Of a stretch of DNA of 64,000 nt, positions 34,889 to 42,989 are shown in pieces (position 1 is the stretch's first letter; every line of letters starts with the position of its first letter). Made by a program: the position numbers and the translations under genes. The stretch spans positions 23,902-87,901 of the forward strand of contig JAFOEY010000052.1 of the NCBI GenBank assembly GCA_017387565.1. Direction: 5' to 3'. Below the pieces are notes generated by a model. It was given only the letters and a program-made list of their open reading frames with translations, was not told the origin of the DNA and searched no databases. Origin of the DNA: Lachnospiraceae bacterium. GTDB taxonomy: Bacteria > Bacillota > Clostridia > Lachnospirales > Lachnospiraceae.

Positions 34889-36304
34889 CTAAAAACGGAA
34901 ATAGATAAAAGGATTATAGCTTCCCGTGATGATAAAAACAAAACAAAGAGCCAGTAAAACAAGCAGAACCAGGCGTTTACTAACCATGAACATAAACGTA
35001 TGATCCGCTCCTGTCTTTTTCAAAATATTTTTCCATGGAATGCATGCAAATAATGCAATCACAAAAATCAAAAGCGTTTTTTTATCAAAATAATAAGAAA
35101 CATCATATGCAATAAAAGCATTTCGTTTTATGCCAAGCATAACCATCAGATATTTTGCTGTTTTTTTCACATCGACAAGTGCAAATAATACCCAACCGAC
35201 TAAAACAACAAAAAGCGTATAAATTCTTCCAAACGTTTGTGAAATAATCCTGCCTGTTTTTGATAACGCAACATCCTTTTGTTTATGTTTTGTTATCACT
35301 CTTTCCACAACAAGAAACAGACCATGCCATAGGCCCCACAATAAAAAGCCCCATGCCGCACCGTGCCAGATTCCGGTTGCCACAAATACAATCAACAGAT
35401 TGAGGTATACATTGCCGCTTCTGCTGCCTCCAAGAGGGATATACAGATAATCCCGAAACCAGCTTGACAGGGAAATATGCCATCTGCGCCAGAACTCCCG
35501 GATCGATTTTGAAATATAGGGATAATCAAAGTTTTCGGCAAAATGGAAACCGAAAATTTTTCCAAGTCCGATTGCCATATCCGAATAACCGGAAAAATCA
35601 AAATAAATCTGCAGCGCATAAGCGATTGCACCAACCCAGGCAACCGGCATACTCATATACTGCATATCGTTACTCATGATGCTTGTTGCCAGTGCACCCA
35701 CTGTATTGGCAAGGATTGCCTTTTTGGAAAGACCGATAATAAAACGTTCAGCCCCCATCGCAAATAATTCACTCGTATGTTTTCTTTCGGGTAATTCTTT
35801 TCTGATATCCGAATAACGAACAATCGGTCCTGCAATCAACTGTGGAAACATCGCAATGTACAAAGCCAGATTAATCGGATTTTTCTGTACCAGTTTTTTA
35901 TCCCTATACACATCGATACAATAGGACAGCCCCTGAAAGGTATAAAAAGAAATACCAATGGGAAGTGCAATATCCGGAACCTTTAATAAATTTGGGATAA
36001 TCCGGTCAATATTTTCAACAAGAAAACCGCTGTATTTAAATACACACAAAACACCCAGATTAACCAATACAGCCAGAACCAGATACGGCTTTGCCTTTTT
36101 ATGGTTAGCAATAGCTAATCCAAATAGATAGTTATATATGATGGAGGCAAGCATAATCAGTACATAAACCGGCTCTCCCCATGCATAAAAAAACAGACTG
36201 CAAATAAGCAGGAAAAGATTTTTTCCCTGCTTCGGTACCAGGTAATAACCCAGAATTACAACCGGTAGAAATATACATAGAAAGATGATTGTTGAAAAAA
36301 CCAT
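34889..36304 (-). CDS. MBOAT-family O-acyltransferase (AlgI/DltB-like), copy 1
   Basis: 471 residues with about twelve membrane spans. Conserved blocks: LPIGISFYTFQGLSYCIDVYR, FPQLIAGPIVRY, YFDFSGYSDMAIGLGKIFG, FWRRWHISLSSWFRDYLYIPLGG with H276, and GIWHGAAWG with the catalytic H314. MBOAT proteins of this class pass acyl groups from a cytoplasmic donor to an outside acceptor protein. Its closest neighbour is the AlgX-like gene downstream (8 bp), and an SGNH gene lies 25 bp upstream. Confidence 0.93.
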   Translation of the reverse strand: MVFSTIIFLCIFLPVVILGYYLVPKQGKNLFLLICSLFFYAWGEPVYVLIMLASIIYNYLFGLAIANHKKAKPYLVLAVLVNLGVLCVFKYSGFLVENIDRIIPNLLKVPDIALPIGISFYTFQGLSYCIDVYRDKKLVQKNPINLALYIAMFPQLIAGPIVRYSDIRKELPERKHTSELFAMGAERFIIGLSKKAILANTVGALATSIMSNDMQYMSMPVAWVGAIAYALQIYFDFSGYSDMAIGLGKIFGFHFAENFDYPYISKSIREFWRRWHISLSSWFRDYLYIPLGGSRSGNVYLNLLIVFVATGIWHGAAWGFLLWGLWHGLFLVVERVITKHKQKDVALSKTGRIISQTFGRIYTLFVVLVGWVLFALVDVKKTAKYLMVMLGIKRNAFIAYDVSYYFDKKTLLIFVIALFACIPWKNILKKTGADHTFMFMVSKRLVLLVLLALCFVFIITGSYNPFIYFRF

Positions 36305-36329
36305 ATGTTGCTCCGTTTATATATGAAGT

Positions 36330-37331
36330 CTATCTAAAAATCTGTGGATACCGCTCTTTTATCACATTAGAGAACATGGCAGCACCTTCTGTATTGAGAT
36401 GATCGGCATCACCGAATAAAGTGTTACTGTACATCTCTAAATACGGATTAATCAAAACATCCGGATTTTTTTGTGCAAGACTGTATAAATAATCGCTATA
36501 ATGCTGATAAAATTCATCTTTAATAATAATATAGGAGGTCTCTGTCATAGGGAGTTGCTCCATGATAACCTGAATCTGATGTTCTCTGCACAGTTCAAAA
36601 ATCTGATTGAGATAATAATCAATCATATCCGAATACACAAAATCATCCAGTTTGGCCTCTCCGTTAATACCGCCGTTTTCACCATCTACACCGAATAAGC
36701 TGTAACCGCGCTGGGCAACCATCTGATCGTATTTTTCACAATTTGCCTGATATCGATTGGTAAAAACCGCTTTCTTTAATGCAGCACCATATTTATTAGG
36801 AAAATATAGTTTATACATGGCATATTCCAGATAAATATTATCCCGATCCACAATCGCATTATTCTCAAACATATTTCTGTTTTTTGCAAGTTCAAAAAAG
36901 TCACTTTTGTTAAAGGTATGAAAATAAATACAGCGTTTCCAGAATATGAAATTATCGTTGTTTTCATCCGCATAGCATAAATGCATGGGTGCATAAGCCA
37001 ATATCAGATAATCCGGTGCATCGTGATTTTCCAGATATTCTTTCAGCATATAATAGCTTTCAACCGGTGATATTCCACCTAAAGATATATTATAAACATC
37101 TTCACCGAGTACATCCGGCATAAAGCTGGCTTTTGCCCGCGAATCACCTAAAATCAGTACACGGTTGGTATCATGATTTTTTGAAATATAATCTTTTTGC
37201 TGCTTGTACATTGCATATTCCACATCCATATAAGCCATCGGGAATGCTGCGCAGAAAATCTGCATCACAAGAACAACCGGCAAAATAATCACCAATATTT
37301 TCGATATCAGTTTGCCAATCTGACGCCACAT
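36330..37331 (-). CDS. Membrane-anchored SGNH hydrolase-like protein
   Basis: 333 residues. One N-terminal membrane anchor (residues 8-30, SKILVIILPVVLVMQIFCAA). The SGNH motif block I is VLILGDSRAKASF with Ser64; the closing block is FGDADHLNTEGA (Asp and His of the triad). DltD-type and related SGNH proteins work with MBOAT partners in D-alanylation or O-acetylation at the cell surface. It lies between the two MBOAT genes, after copy 2 and before copy 1, on one strand. GGAGG lies just before the ATG. Confidence 0.87.
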   Translation of the reverse strand: MWRQIGKLISKILVIILPVVLVMQIFCAAFPMAYMDVEYAMYKQQKDYISKNHDTNRVLILGDSRAKASFMPDVLGEDVYNISLGGISPVESYYMLKEYLENHDAPDYLILAYAPMHLCYADENNDNFIFWKRCIYFHTFNKSDFFELAKNRNMFENNAIVDRDNIYLEYAMYKLYFPNKYGAALKKAVFTNRYQANCEKYDQMVAQRGYSLFGVDGENGGINGEAKLDDFVYSDMIDYYLNQIFELCREHQIQVIMEQLPMTETSYIIIKDEFYQHYSDYLYSLAQKNPDVLINPYLEMYSNTLFGDADHLNTEGAAMFSNVIKERYPQIFR

Positions 37332-37425
37332 TTAGTTTCCTCCTTTCCTACTTTTTTCGCCGGCCCACCATTCATTCGCAAAACCGTTGCTTCGCAACTT
37401 TACTTTTGCTCATTTATGGCTTTTC

Positions 37426-37500
37426 GCCAAATGCAAGAATCAATTTCTGTGCGATTGCAAGCAAGCTTGCTCACACAGAAAATTGTTTCTTGCGCTTGGC
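37426..37500. repeat. Long intercistronic hairpin in the O-acylation cluster
   Basis: GCCAAATGCAAGAATCAATT and its imperfect reverse complement AATTGTTTCTTGCGCTTGGC close a stem of about 30 bp with a GCAAGCAAGCTTGC-type top. Smaller palindromes (GTTGCTTCGCAAC) sit beside it at 37385-37400. It lies between the second MBOAT gene and the SGNH gene and could reduce or process the transcript there. Confidence 0.75.
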
Positions 37501-37512
37501 TCTTAATTGACA

Positions 37513-38973
37513 CTAAAATTGAAAATACACAAATTCCTGGGAGTTGAAGCTGGCCAGGAGTAAGAGTGCAAATACAAAGGTATAGTAAATTGCATAGCGG
37601 ATGGGTTTCTTCATTCTGCCGATTGTTGTAATCGGGTCAGATGTAAGTGCCGCATAATCGTAACAGCCAAGTAATGCAACAGGTAAAAGCAACTGCAAAA
37701 GCATGGACATATCAAAAGCTCCCAATCCGGATTTTATATAAGCAAGGGGATGGGATATTCCCTGTAAAGAATGGGCTAAAATCCAGACAGCCTGTGTCAC
37801 AGATCTGGCTCTGAAAAAGCACCATGCCATTGAAACAAGACAGAATACAATAAAAACTCTGATCCACCAGACAACAGTCCCCTGCTTTCTTTCAGGCGTC
37901 TGTTTTTTATCTGTTTCCTTCTTCTTTTTTCCAAAAAACAAATTCTCCACACACTGCATCGTACCATGTAATCCGCCCCAGACTACATAAGTAAATGCTG
38001 CTCCGTGCCATAAACCACTTAAAAGGAAGGTTATACATAAGTTTACATAATGTCTTATTTTTGAAACCCGGCTCCCTCCGAGCGGAATATAAACATAATC
38101 TCTAAACCAGCTGGAGAGCGAAATATGCCATCTTCGCCAGAATTCCTGAATAGAGCTTGAAAAATAAGGGCTCTTAAAGTTTGTCATCAGATCAATATCA
38201 AACAGCTTGGCCGTTCCGATTGCAATATCCGAATAGCCGGAAAAATCACAATAAATCTGAATGGTAAAAAACAGGATTGCCAAAACAAAGGAAAATCCCT
38301 GATACTCATCCGGATGTTCAAAAACAGCGTCTACCATCACGGCAAGGTTGTCCGCAATCACCAGCTTTTTAAAAAATCCCCATGCCATGAGTTTTATCCC
38401 ATAAGCTGCTTTTTCATATGAAAATACATGCTCGCAATCAATCTGCGGCAACAAATTTTTTGTTCTTTCAATCGGACCCGCAACCAACTGCGGAAAAAAA
38501 GAGATAAACGCCGCATAGCGGAAAAAATTCTTTTCCGGCTCCACCTCTCCCTTATAGACATCTATCACATAACTCAAAGTCTGGAACGTATAAAATGAAA
38601 TACCAACCGGAAGCAGTAATTTCAAAGTAAGCGGATGTAACTCAATGGCAAAGCTCTGCAAAACCCGGATCAGCGTATTTTGAGCAAAATCAAAATATTT
38701 AAAAAAGAATAACACCAAAAGACTTGCTGCAATGGCAAGCCACATAATCGTTAGTTTCGTAGATTTTTTTGAAAATTTGGGTAATAAAAGAGCACTGCAA
38801 TATGAAACGGCTGTTGTAAACAAAATCAAAACAACATATTTCACATTCCAACTCATATAGAAATAGTAACTGGATAATAACAGAATAATCCAGCGATATT
38901 TCTGTGGAACCGCCCAGTAGAGCAAAAAAACAATGGGCAGAAATATCGCAAATGCCAATGAATTGAATAACAT
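37513..38973 (-). CDS. MBOAT-family O-acyltransferase (AlgI/DltB-like), copy 2
   Basis: 486 residues, multi-spanning. It has the same family blocks as copy 1: LPVGISFYTFQTLSYVIDVYK, FPQLVAGPIER, YCDFSGYSDIAIGTAKLF, FWRRWHISLSSWFRDYVYIP with H283, and GLWHGAAFTYV with the catalytic H323. Similarity to copy 1 is concentrated in these blocks, so this is an old duplication or a separately acquired homologue, not a recent one. A GTG at 38985 opens the frame, but GAGGA lies 5 nt before the ATG at 38973, where the usual MLFNSLAFAIF begins. It starts 20 bp after rnpB. Confidence 0.93.
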   Translation of the reverse strand: MLFNSLAFAIFLPIVFLLYWAVPQKYRWIILLLSSYYFYMSWNVKYVVLILFTTAVSYCSALLLPKFSKKSTKLTIMWLAIAASLLVLFFFKYFDFAQNTLIRVLQSFAIELHPLTLKLLLPVGISFYTFQTLSYVIDVYKGEVEPEKNFFRYAAFISFFPQLVAGPIERTKNLLPQIDCEHVFSYEKAAYGIKLMAWGFFKKLVIADNLAVMVDAVFEHPDEYQGFSFVLAILFFTIQIYCDFSGYSDIAIGTAKLFDIDLMTNFKSPYFSSSIQEFWRRWHISLSSWFRDYVYIPLGGSRVSKIRHYVNLCITFLLSGLWHGAAFTYVVWGGLHGTMQCVENLFFGKKKKETDKKQTPERKQGTVVWWIRVFIVFCLVSMAWCFFRARSVTQAVWILAHSLQGISHPLAYIKSGLGAFDMSMLLQLLLPVALLGCYDYAALTSDPITTIGRMKKPIRYAIYYTFVFALLLLASFNSQEFVYFQF

Positions 38974-38992
38974 AGTTTTCCTCACAAATAAA

Positions 38993-39405
38993 GTGAGCGA
39001 AACGATAAGCCGGGTTATGTCGTTGGATGATCATCTATCTAGAACTGCTGTTACCAACAGTTTCAAGCGACCTACCTGAAAGCACAGCGGGCAACTGTAT
39101 TGCTTTCTTTTTGGTCTTGCTTCGGATGGGGTTTACATGTGCCCTCTATGTTACCATAAAGGCGGTAGTCTCTTACACTGCCTTTCCACCCTTACCAAAA
39201 TAGAAAGAGGCGGTCACTCGTAGCTTACGCTACTCGTTACGGACATTCGTCCGCTTTGCCGCCCTCATTTTGGCGGTATATTTCTGTTGCACTGGCCTTG
39301 GAGTCACCTCCACCGGACGTTATCCGGCATCCTGCCCTGTGAAGCCCGGACTTTCCTCACCCATTCCCTTTCGTCTGAATGGCCGCGATCATCTGTTTCA
39401 CTCAC
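38993..39405 (-). ncRNA. rnpB: RNase P RNA
   Basis: The minus strand carries the universal RNase P RNA core: GAGGAAAGTCCGGGCTTCAC, CAGGGCAGGATGCCGG, GGTAAGGGTGGAAAGGC, GTAAGAGACTACCGC, and the 3' segment ending ACATAACCCGGCTTA. The ends are set by the closing P1 helix, GTGAGTGAAAC (39405-39395) pairing with GTTTCGCTCAC (39003-38993). The length of about 413 nt fits the bacterial RNA. It is the catalytic RNA that matures tRNA 5' ends. No clear promoter was identified; an R3 repeat occupies the upstream position. Confidence 0.97.
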
Positions 39406-39415
39406 ATATATTTAT

Positions 39416-39475
39416 TTTGATACCAGAACCAAAAAATCATACTTTTTTCGTAGCAATCCGTTGATATCATGGTTT
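39416..39475. repeat. R3 palindromic repeat, copy 2, upstream of rnpB
   Basis: TTGATACCAGAACC at one end and GATATCATGGTTTC at the other form an imperfect inverted repeat. TAGCAATCCGTTG and TATCATGG are shared with copy 1 at 31593-31687. It occupies the space just upstream of the RNase P RNA 5' end. Confidence 0.65.
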
Positions 39476-39485
39476 CATAATATTT

Positions 39486-41138
39486 TTATACCGGGAAACA
39501 ACTACCTCCCGTAAATTCACGGACAATGGAATTGTTCGGAAGCTGATCCGTTCCAAGTCCGAGGAAATAATCCAAAAATTTCAATAACCGTTTTGCTTCA
39601 TGATATTCGGGTTCATCTTCACCGATTTCGTATAAAAGCGGTTCCGCATACTGTTTTAAAGCCGCAAGCTCATAAATGGAAGCGGAATTAAAAAATGCAT
39701 CTGCCTGTTCCTGGAAAGGAAAGATATTTTCTTCTTCTCCTTTTCTGACCGAAGGCCACATCTGAATTGTTCTTTTTGCTGATGCGCCTCTGGTACGTGC
39801 ATCCCTGACCATACGGCGTAAAAGACGTCCGTCTGTTGTCGGAATGCGGTTATGGTCATCAATATTCAAGGTTGTCAGAGCACTGATATAAATCTTATAC
39901 TTACTTTCGTTTGGCAGCGCATAAGACATTTTGTCATTCAGTCCGTGAATACCTTCCAATACCAAAACATCATCCGGTCCGAGTTTTTTGATATTGCCCT
40001 TGTATTCGCTCTTTCCTGTCATAAAATTGAAAGTCGGAAGATGAACTTCTTTTCCTGCCAACAAATCAACCATATTGCGGTTAAACAGTTCAACATCCAG
40101 TGCTTCCAGACATTCAAAATTGTAATCTCCGTTTTCATCTCTCGGTGTTTTTTCCCGATCCACAAAATAATCATCCAAAGCAATCGGATGCGGTTTTAAT
40201 CCGTATGTACGAAGCTGAATGGATAAACGGTGTGAAAACGTTGTTTTTCCACTTGAAGACGGTCCCGCAATCATAATAAATTTAATGCCGGGTCTTTCTG
40301 CAATTTCTTTTGCAATTTCACCGATGCGGCGCTCCTGAAAAGCTTCCTGTACCAAAATCAAATCATTGATTTCCCCTTTACAGATCTTGTCATTCAGATC
40401 TCCGACTGTATCCACCCCCATTTTATCGCCCCATTCGTCAGCCTGCTTTAAGGTCGAAAACAGCTTGGTGCGGGGTTTAAATTCGGTAAGCTCCTCCGGT
40501 TTCATTTTATCCGGGAGATTCAAAATCAGTCCATCTTCATAGGGAAGTACCTCGAAATGCTTCACATATCCCGTTTTCGGCAACATATATCCATAAAAAT
40601 AATCATAATAACCATCTAATTCGTAGACATTGATGGATGAACTTTTCCGGTACTTAAATAATTTTACCTTGTCATCCATTCCCTGTTTATGAAACAGTTC
40701 AACGGCCTCCTTGGTCGGATAGGCTCTTTTTATAATTTCCAGATTCTGCTCGGATAACTCACGCATACGCTTTCCGATTTCATCTGCCAATGCCTTATCG
40801 ACACGGACACCGTCACGGATATCAATGTAATATCCATTCCCAATCGTAAATTCAACCTTGGCATGCGCATTGGATAGTCCCGGCGTATCCGCAATTGCTT
40901 TCATTAACATCAAGGTTGCAGTACGTACATATGCTTTATGTCCGGCATTATCTTTTAAAGTCAGAAATTTAACCGTACAGTCCTTCTCAATCTTCTTGAA
41001 TAATTCCTTCATATGTCCGTCTGCAAATACCATCGCAATCGGACAGTCATAATCCTTCTGATATTCCACAGCCAGATCTTCAAACGTGGTGTTAGCCGCA
41101 ACTTCTTTTTTCTCATTTCCAATCGTAACAACTGCCAT
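39486..41138 (-). CDS. TGS-ThrRS-like N-terminus fused to uridine kinase-like domain
   Basis: 550 residues. Residues 1-60 are a TGS domain (VVTIGNEKKEVAANTTFEDLA). Residues 65-250 resemble the second additional domain of threonyl-tRNA synthetase. Residues 280-480 are a phosphoribulokinase/uridine kinase domain: P-loop GPSSSGKTTFSHRL, DDYFVDREKTPRDENGDYN and VLEGIHGLN. The combination is a known clostridial nucleoside kinase architecture; the substrate is taken to be a nucleoside, unproven. The upstream ATG at 41147 touches its ribosome site, so 41138 is preferred. It stands alone between an R1 repeat and the R3/rnpB region. Confidence 0.9.
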   Translation of the reverse strand: MAVVTIGNEKKEVAANTTFEDLAVEYQKDYDCPIAMVFADGHMKELFKKIEKDCTVKFLTLKDNAGHKAYVRTATLMLMKAIADTPGLSNAHAKVEFTIGNGYYIDIRDGVRVDKALADEIGKRMRELSEQNLEIIKRAYPTKEAVELFHKQGMDDKVKLFKYRKSSSINVYELDGYYDYFYGYMLPKTGYVKHFEVLPYEDGLILNLPDKMKPEELTEFKPRTKLFSTLKQADEWGDKMGVDTVGDLNDKICKGEINDLILVQEAFQERRIGEIAKEIAERPGIKFIMIAGPSSSGKTTFSHRLSIQLRTYGLKPHPIALDDYFVDREKTPRDENGDYNFECLEALDVELFNRNMVDLLAGKEVHLPTFNFMTGKSEYKGNIKKLGPDDVLVLEGIHGLNDKMSYALPNESKYKIYISALTTLNIDDHNRIPTTDGRLLRRMVRDARTRGASAKRTIQMWPSVRKGEEENIFPFQEQADAFFNSASIYELAALKQYAEPLLYEIGEDEPEYHEAKRLLKFLDYFLGLGTDQLPNNSIVREFTGGSCFPV

Positions 41139-41176
41139 ATCCTTCATCCCCTTTATATTTTCTTAAAAAATCTTAC

Positions 41177-41315
41177 ATATGACGAATTTATGTATTCTCT
41201 CACAGACTGTATGTGGGCGTCAGCACTTAATGAGCAATTTATTGCGAATTTAGTACTGCTACGTTGTCATCCAAGTGAGAACGCGTCTGTGATAGAATGC
41301 GCAAATTCGTCATAT
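41177..41315. repeat. R1 repeat, full copy B with inverted arms
   Basis: The core (41193-41298) is nearly identical to copy A in reverse complement, with differences mainly at the edges. Outside it, ATATGACGAATTT (41177-41189) and AAATTCGTCATAT (41303-41315) form a perfect 13-bp inverted pair that copy A lacks. It lies between nif3-like and nucleoside kinase genes on the minus strand. Confidence 0.9.
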
Positions 41316-41332
41316 CCACAATTTAATTTATT

Positions 41333-42115
41333 TTAGATAAACCAGCAGGGTTCTTCCGGTGCTTTTTTATAAATGGTCAGTCCCGGAATTTCTCTCCTGA
41401 TGTATTGTTCCATATAATCCACAAAAATATGCTCGATCCCATAGTGACCCGCGTCAATCACGCAAAGCCCCTGCGCAACAGCGTCGATTCCTTCATGATG
41501 GTCAATGTCTCCTGTGATATATACCTCTGCGCCTTTTTGCAAAGCATCCGGTATCATACTGCCACCGGAACCGGGACAGATTGCCGCACGATAGACGGGT
41601 GTCTTAGGATCACCAAAAACCTTTACCGCGGAAATATCAAAACATTGCTTTACATACTGCGCACATTCTCTTAATGTCATTTCATGCGACAGATTTCCAA
41701 AGCGTCCAAATCCTTCTACAGAAATATCATCCTCGTAAGTGACCTGCAAAACTTCGCGATTTCTCAATTTTAATTCATCGGCTGCGGCATCTGCCATACC
41801 CATGATATCAAAATTGGTATGCATGGCATAATAACAGATATCGTTTTGAATCAGCCCAATCAATCGTTCTCCGATGAAATGATCCGAAACAATACGCTTC
41901 ATCCCCTTAAAAATCAAAGGGTGATGCGTCAAAATCATATCCGCTCCCAATGCAACTGCCTCATCAACGACTTCCTTTGTCGCATCCAAAGCAATATAAA
42001 TGCTTTTTACTGTTTTTTCTCTGTTTCCGACTAAAAGACCGACATTATCCCACTCTTTGGCATAATGAGCCGGCGACAGCTCTTCCAACCGTTCCATAAT
42101 TTCCTGACAAGTCAT
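41333..42115 (-). CDS. Nif3-like dinuclear metal-centre protein (YqfO family)
   Basis: 260 residues of the Nif3/DUF34 family. AKEWDNVGLLVG near residue 22 and ALGADMILTHHPLIFKG with the His pair that binds the dimetal centre are diagnostic, as is the later CVIDAGHYGIEHIF. The annotation 'GTP cyclohydrolase I type 2' for this family is not well supported, and the in-cell role is unknown. The GTG at 42127 is rejected; AGGTGG lies 8 nt before the ATG at 42115. It follows trmK closely, the arrangement usual in Firmicutes. Confidence 0.93.
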   Translation of the reverse strand: MTCQEIMERLEELSPAHYAKEWDNVGLLVGNREKTVKSIYIALDATKEVVDEAVALGADMILTHHPLIFKGMKRIVSDHFIGERLIGLIQNDICYYAMHTNFDIMGMADAAADELKLRNREVLQVTYEDDISVEGFGRFGNLSHEMTLRECAQYVKQCFDISAVKVFGDPKTPVYRAAICPGSGGSMIPDALQKGAEVYITGDIDHHEGIDAVAQGLCVIDAGHYGIEHIFVDYMEQYIRREIPGLTIYKKAPEEPCWFI

Positions 42116-42133
42116 ATCCGTTTCCACCTACTT

Positions 42134-42862
42134 TCACAGATCTTTTGACACGACAATCAACTGCTCCAAATAATCCTGCATTTCTTTCTTTTTCTCCGGT
42201 TGTGTTATCTTTTGTATAATTTCTTCCGTCTTTTCTTTTTTCTGCTTCATATAAGCCACGAAATCCATCGGGCGTTTGCGAAGCAAAACAGGACCAAACA
42301 AATCCTCCTGCAAAAGTGAATACGTTCCCTCTTTTACATGAGCACAATCCGGATACTGCGATGAAAGGATTTCGTCGTTTACGCATTCCCGGTACAAGGC
42401 CTTTATAATGGGATAATATTTTCCATCTTCTGTTACAAAGTCCTCATCTACTATTATGTATTCGTTTTCACGCAAAAATTTCCTGACTGCATCTACTTCT
42501 GTCTGCGGCTGGAGAATCAATTCTTCAAAAAAGCCGAGACGGGCAAGCCCTTCCTGCAAAATCCGAATCATCAGTCTTCCGCCCATTCCGGAAATCAAGA
42601 GCGTATCTGCTTCTCTTTTTTCCAACGCCTCTGTTCCGTCAGATAATCTGACATCAATGACATTTTCCAGGCCGTATTTTTGAATATTGGTCCGTGCATG
42701 GGATAAAGGTCCTTCTTTTACATCCATTGCAATCACTTTAGGACATTTTTTGACCGCTGCAAGGTAAATGGAAACATAACCGTGATCACACCCAATATCG
42801 GCGACTTTCCTTCCCGGTGTGACAAGCCTGGCCACCGCAAGTAGTCTTTTCGACAATTCCAT
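42134..42862 (-). CDS. trmK: tRNA (adenine22-N1)-methyltransferase
   Basis: 242 residues. The N-terminal Rossmann domain has KLLVDIGCDHG-like VADIGCDHGYVSIYL (SAM site), AMDVKEGPLSHA and LISGMGGRLMIRIL; the C-terminal part is a coiled coil with KEKTEEIIQKI. TrmK methylates A22 in tRNA of Firmicutes. The start at 42862 (MELSKRLLAVA) fits the family; in-frame ATGs at 42874 and 42907 are alternatives. It is in the conserved rpoD-trmK-nif3 order. Its upstream region consists of 14-bp tandem repeats. Confidence 0.94.
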   Translation of the reverse strand: MELSKRLLAVARLVTPGRKVADIGCDHGYVSIYLAAVKKCPKVIAMDVKEGPLSHARTNIQKYGLENVIDVRLSDGTEALEKREADTLLISGMGGRLMIRILQEGLARLGFFEELILQPQTEVDAVRKFLRENEYIIVDEDFVTEDGKYYPIIKALYRECVNDEILSSQYPDCAHVKEGTYSLLQEDLFGPVLLRKRPMDFVAYMKQKKEKTEEIIQKITQPEKKKEMQDYLEQLIVVSKDL

Positions 42863-42886
42863 GTAGCTTTCCATCTTTTTATTTTT

Positions 42887-42970
42887 CATCCAATTTATTT
42901 CATTCAAATAATTTCATTCTAATAATTTCATCCGAATATTTCCATCCGAATATATTCATCCGGATAATTT
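42887..42970. repeat. 14-bp tandem repeat between rpoD and trmK
   Basis: Six units of exactly 14 bp (starts 42887, 42901, 42915, 42929, 42943, 42957), each beginning CATYC on the plus strand, followed by an AT-rich part such as CGAATATATT. On the coding strand every unit reads GGATGAA or GAATGAA, so a start-codon- and ribosome-site-like word recurs every 14 bases ahead of trmK. Confidence 0.85.
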
Positions 42971-42989
42971 CTTTTATCATCCAAAAATT

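Noticed and set aside
41013-41336. ORF containing the R1-encoded peptide
   Set aside because: Open frame is a by-product of the repeat; no ribosome site, and the frame outside the repeat is unrelated between copies.
42887-42970. Short regular repeats considered as a CRISPR array
   Set aside because: Units are directly tandem with no spacers, and no cas genes are present.
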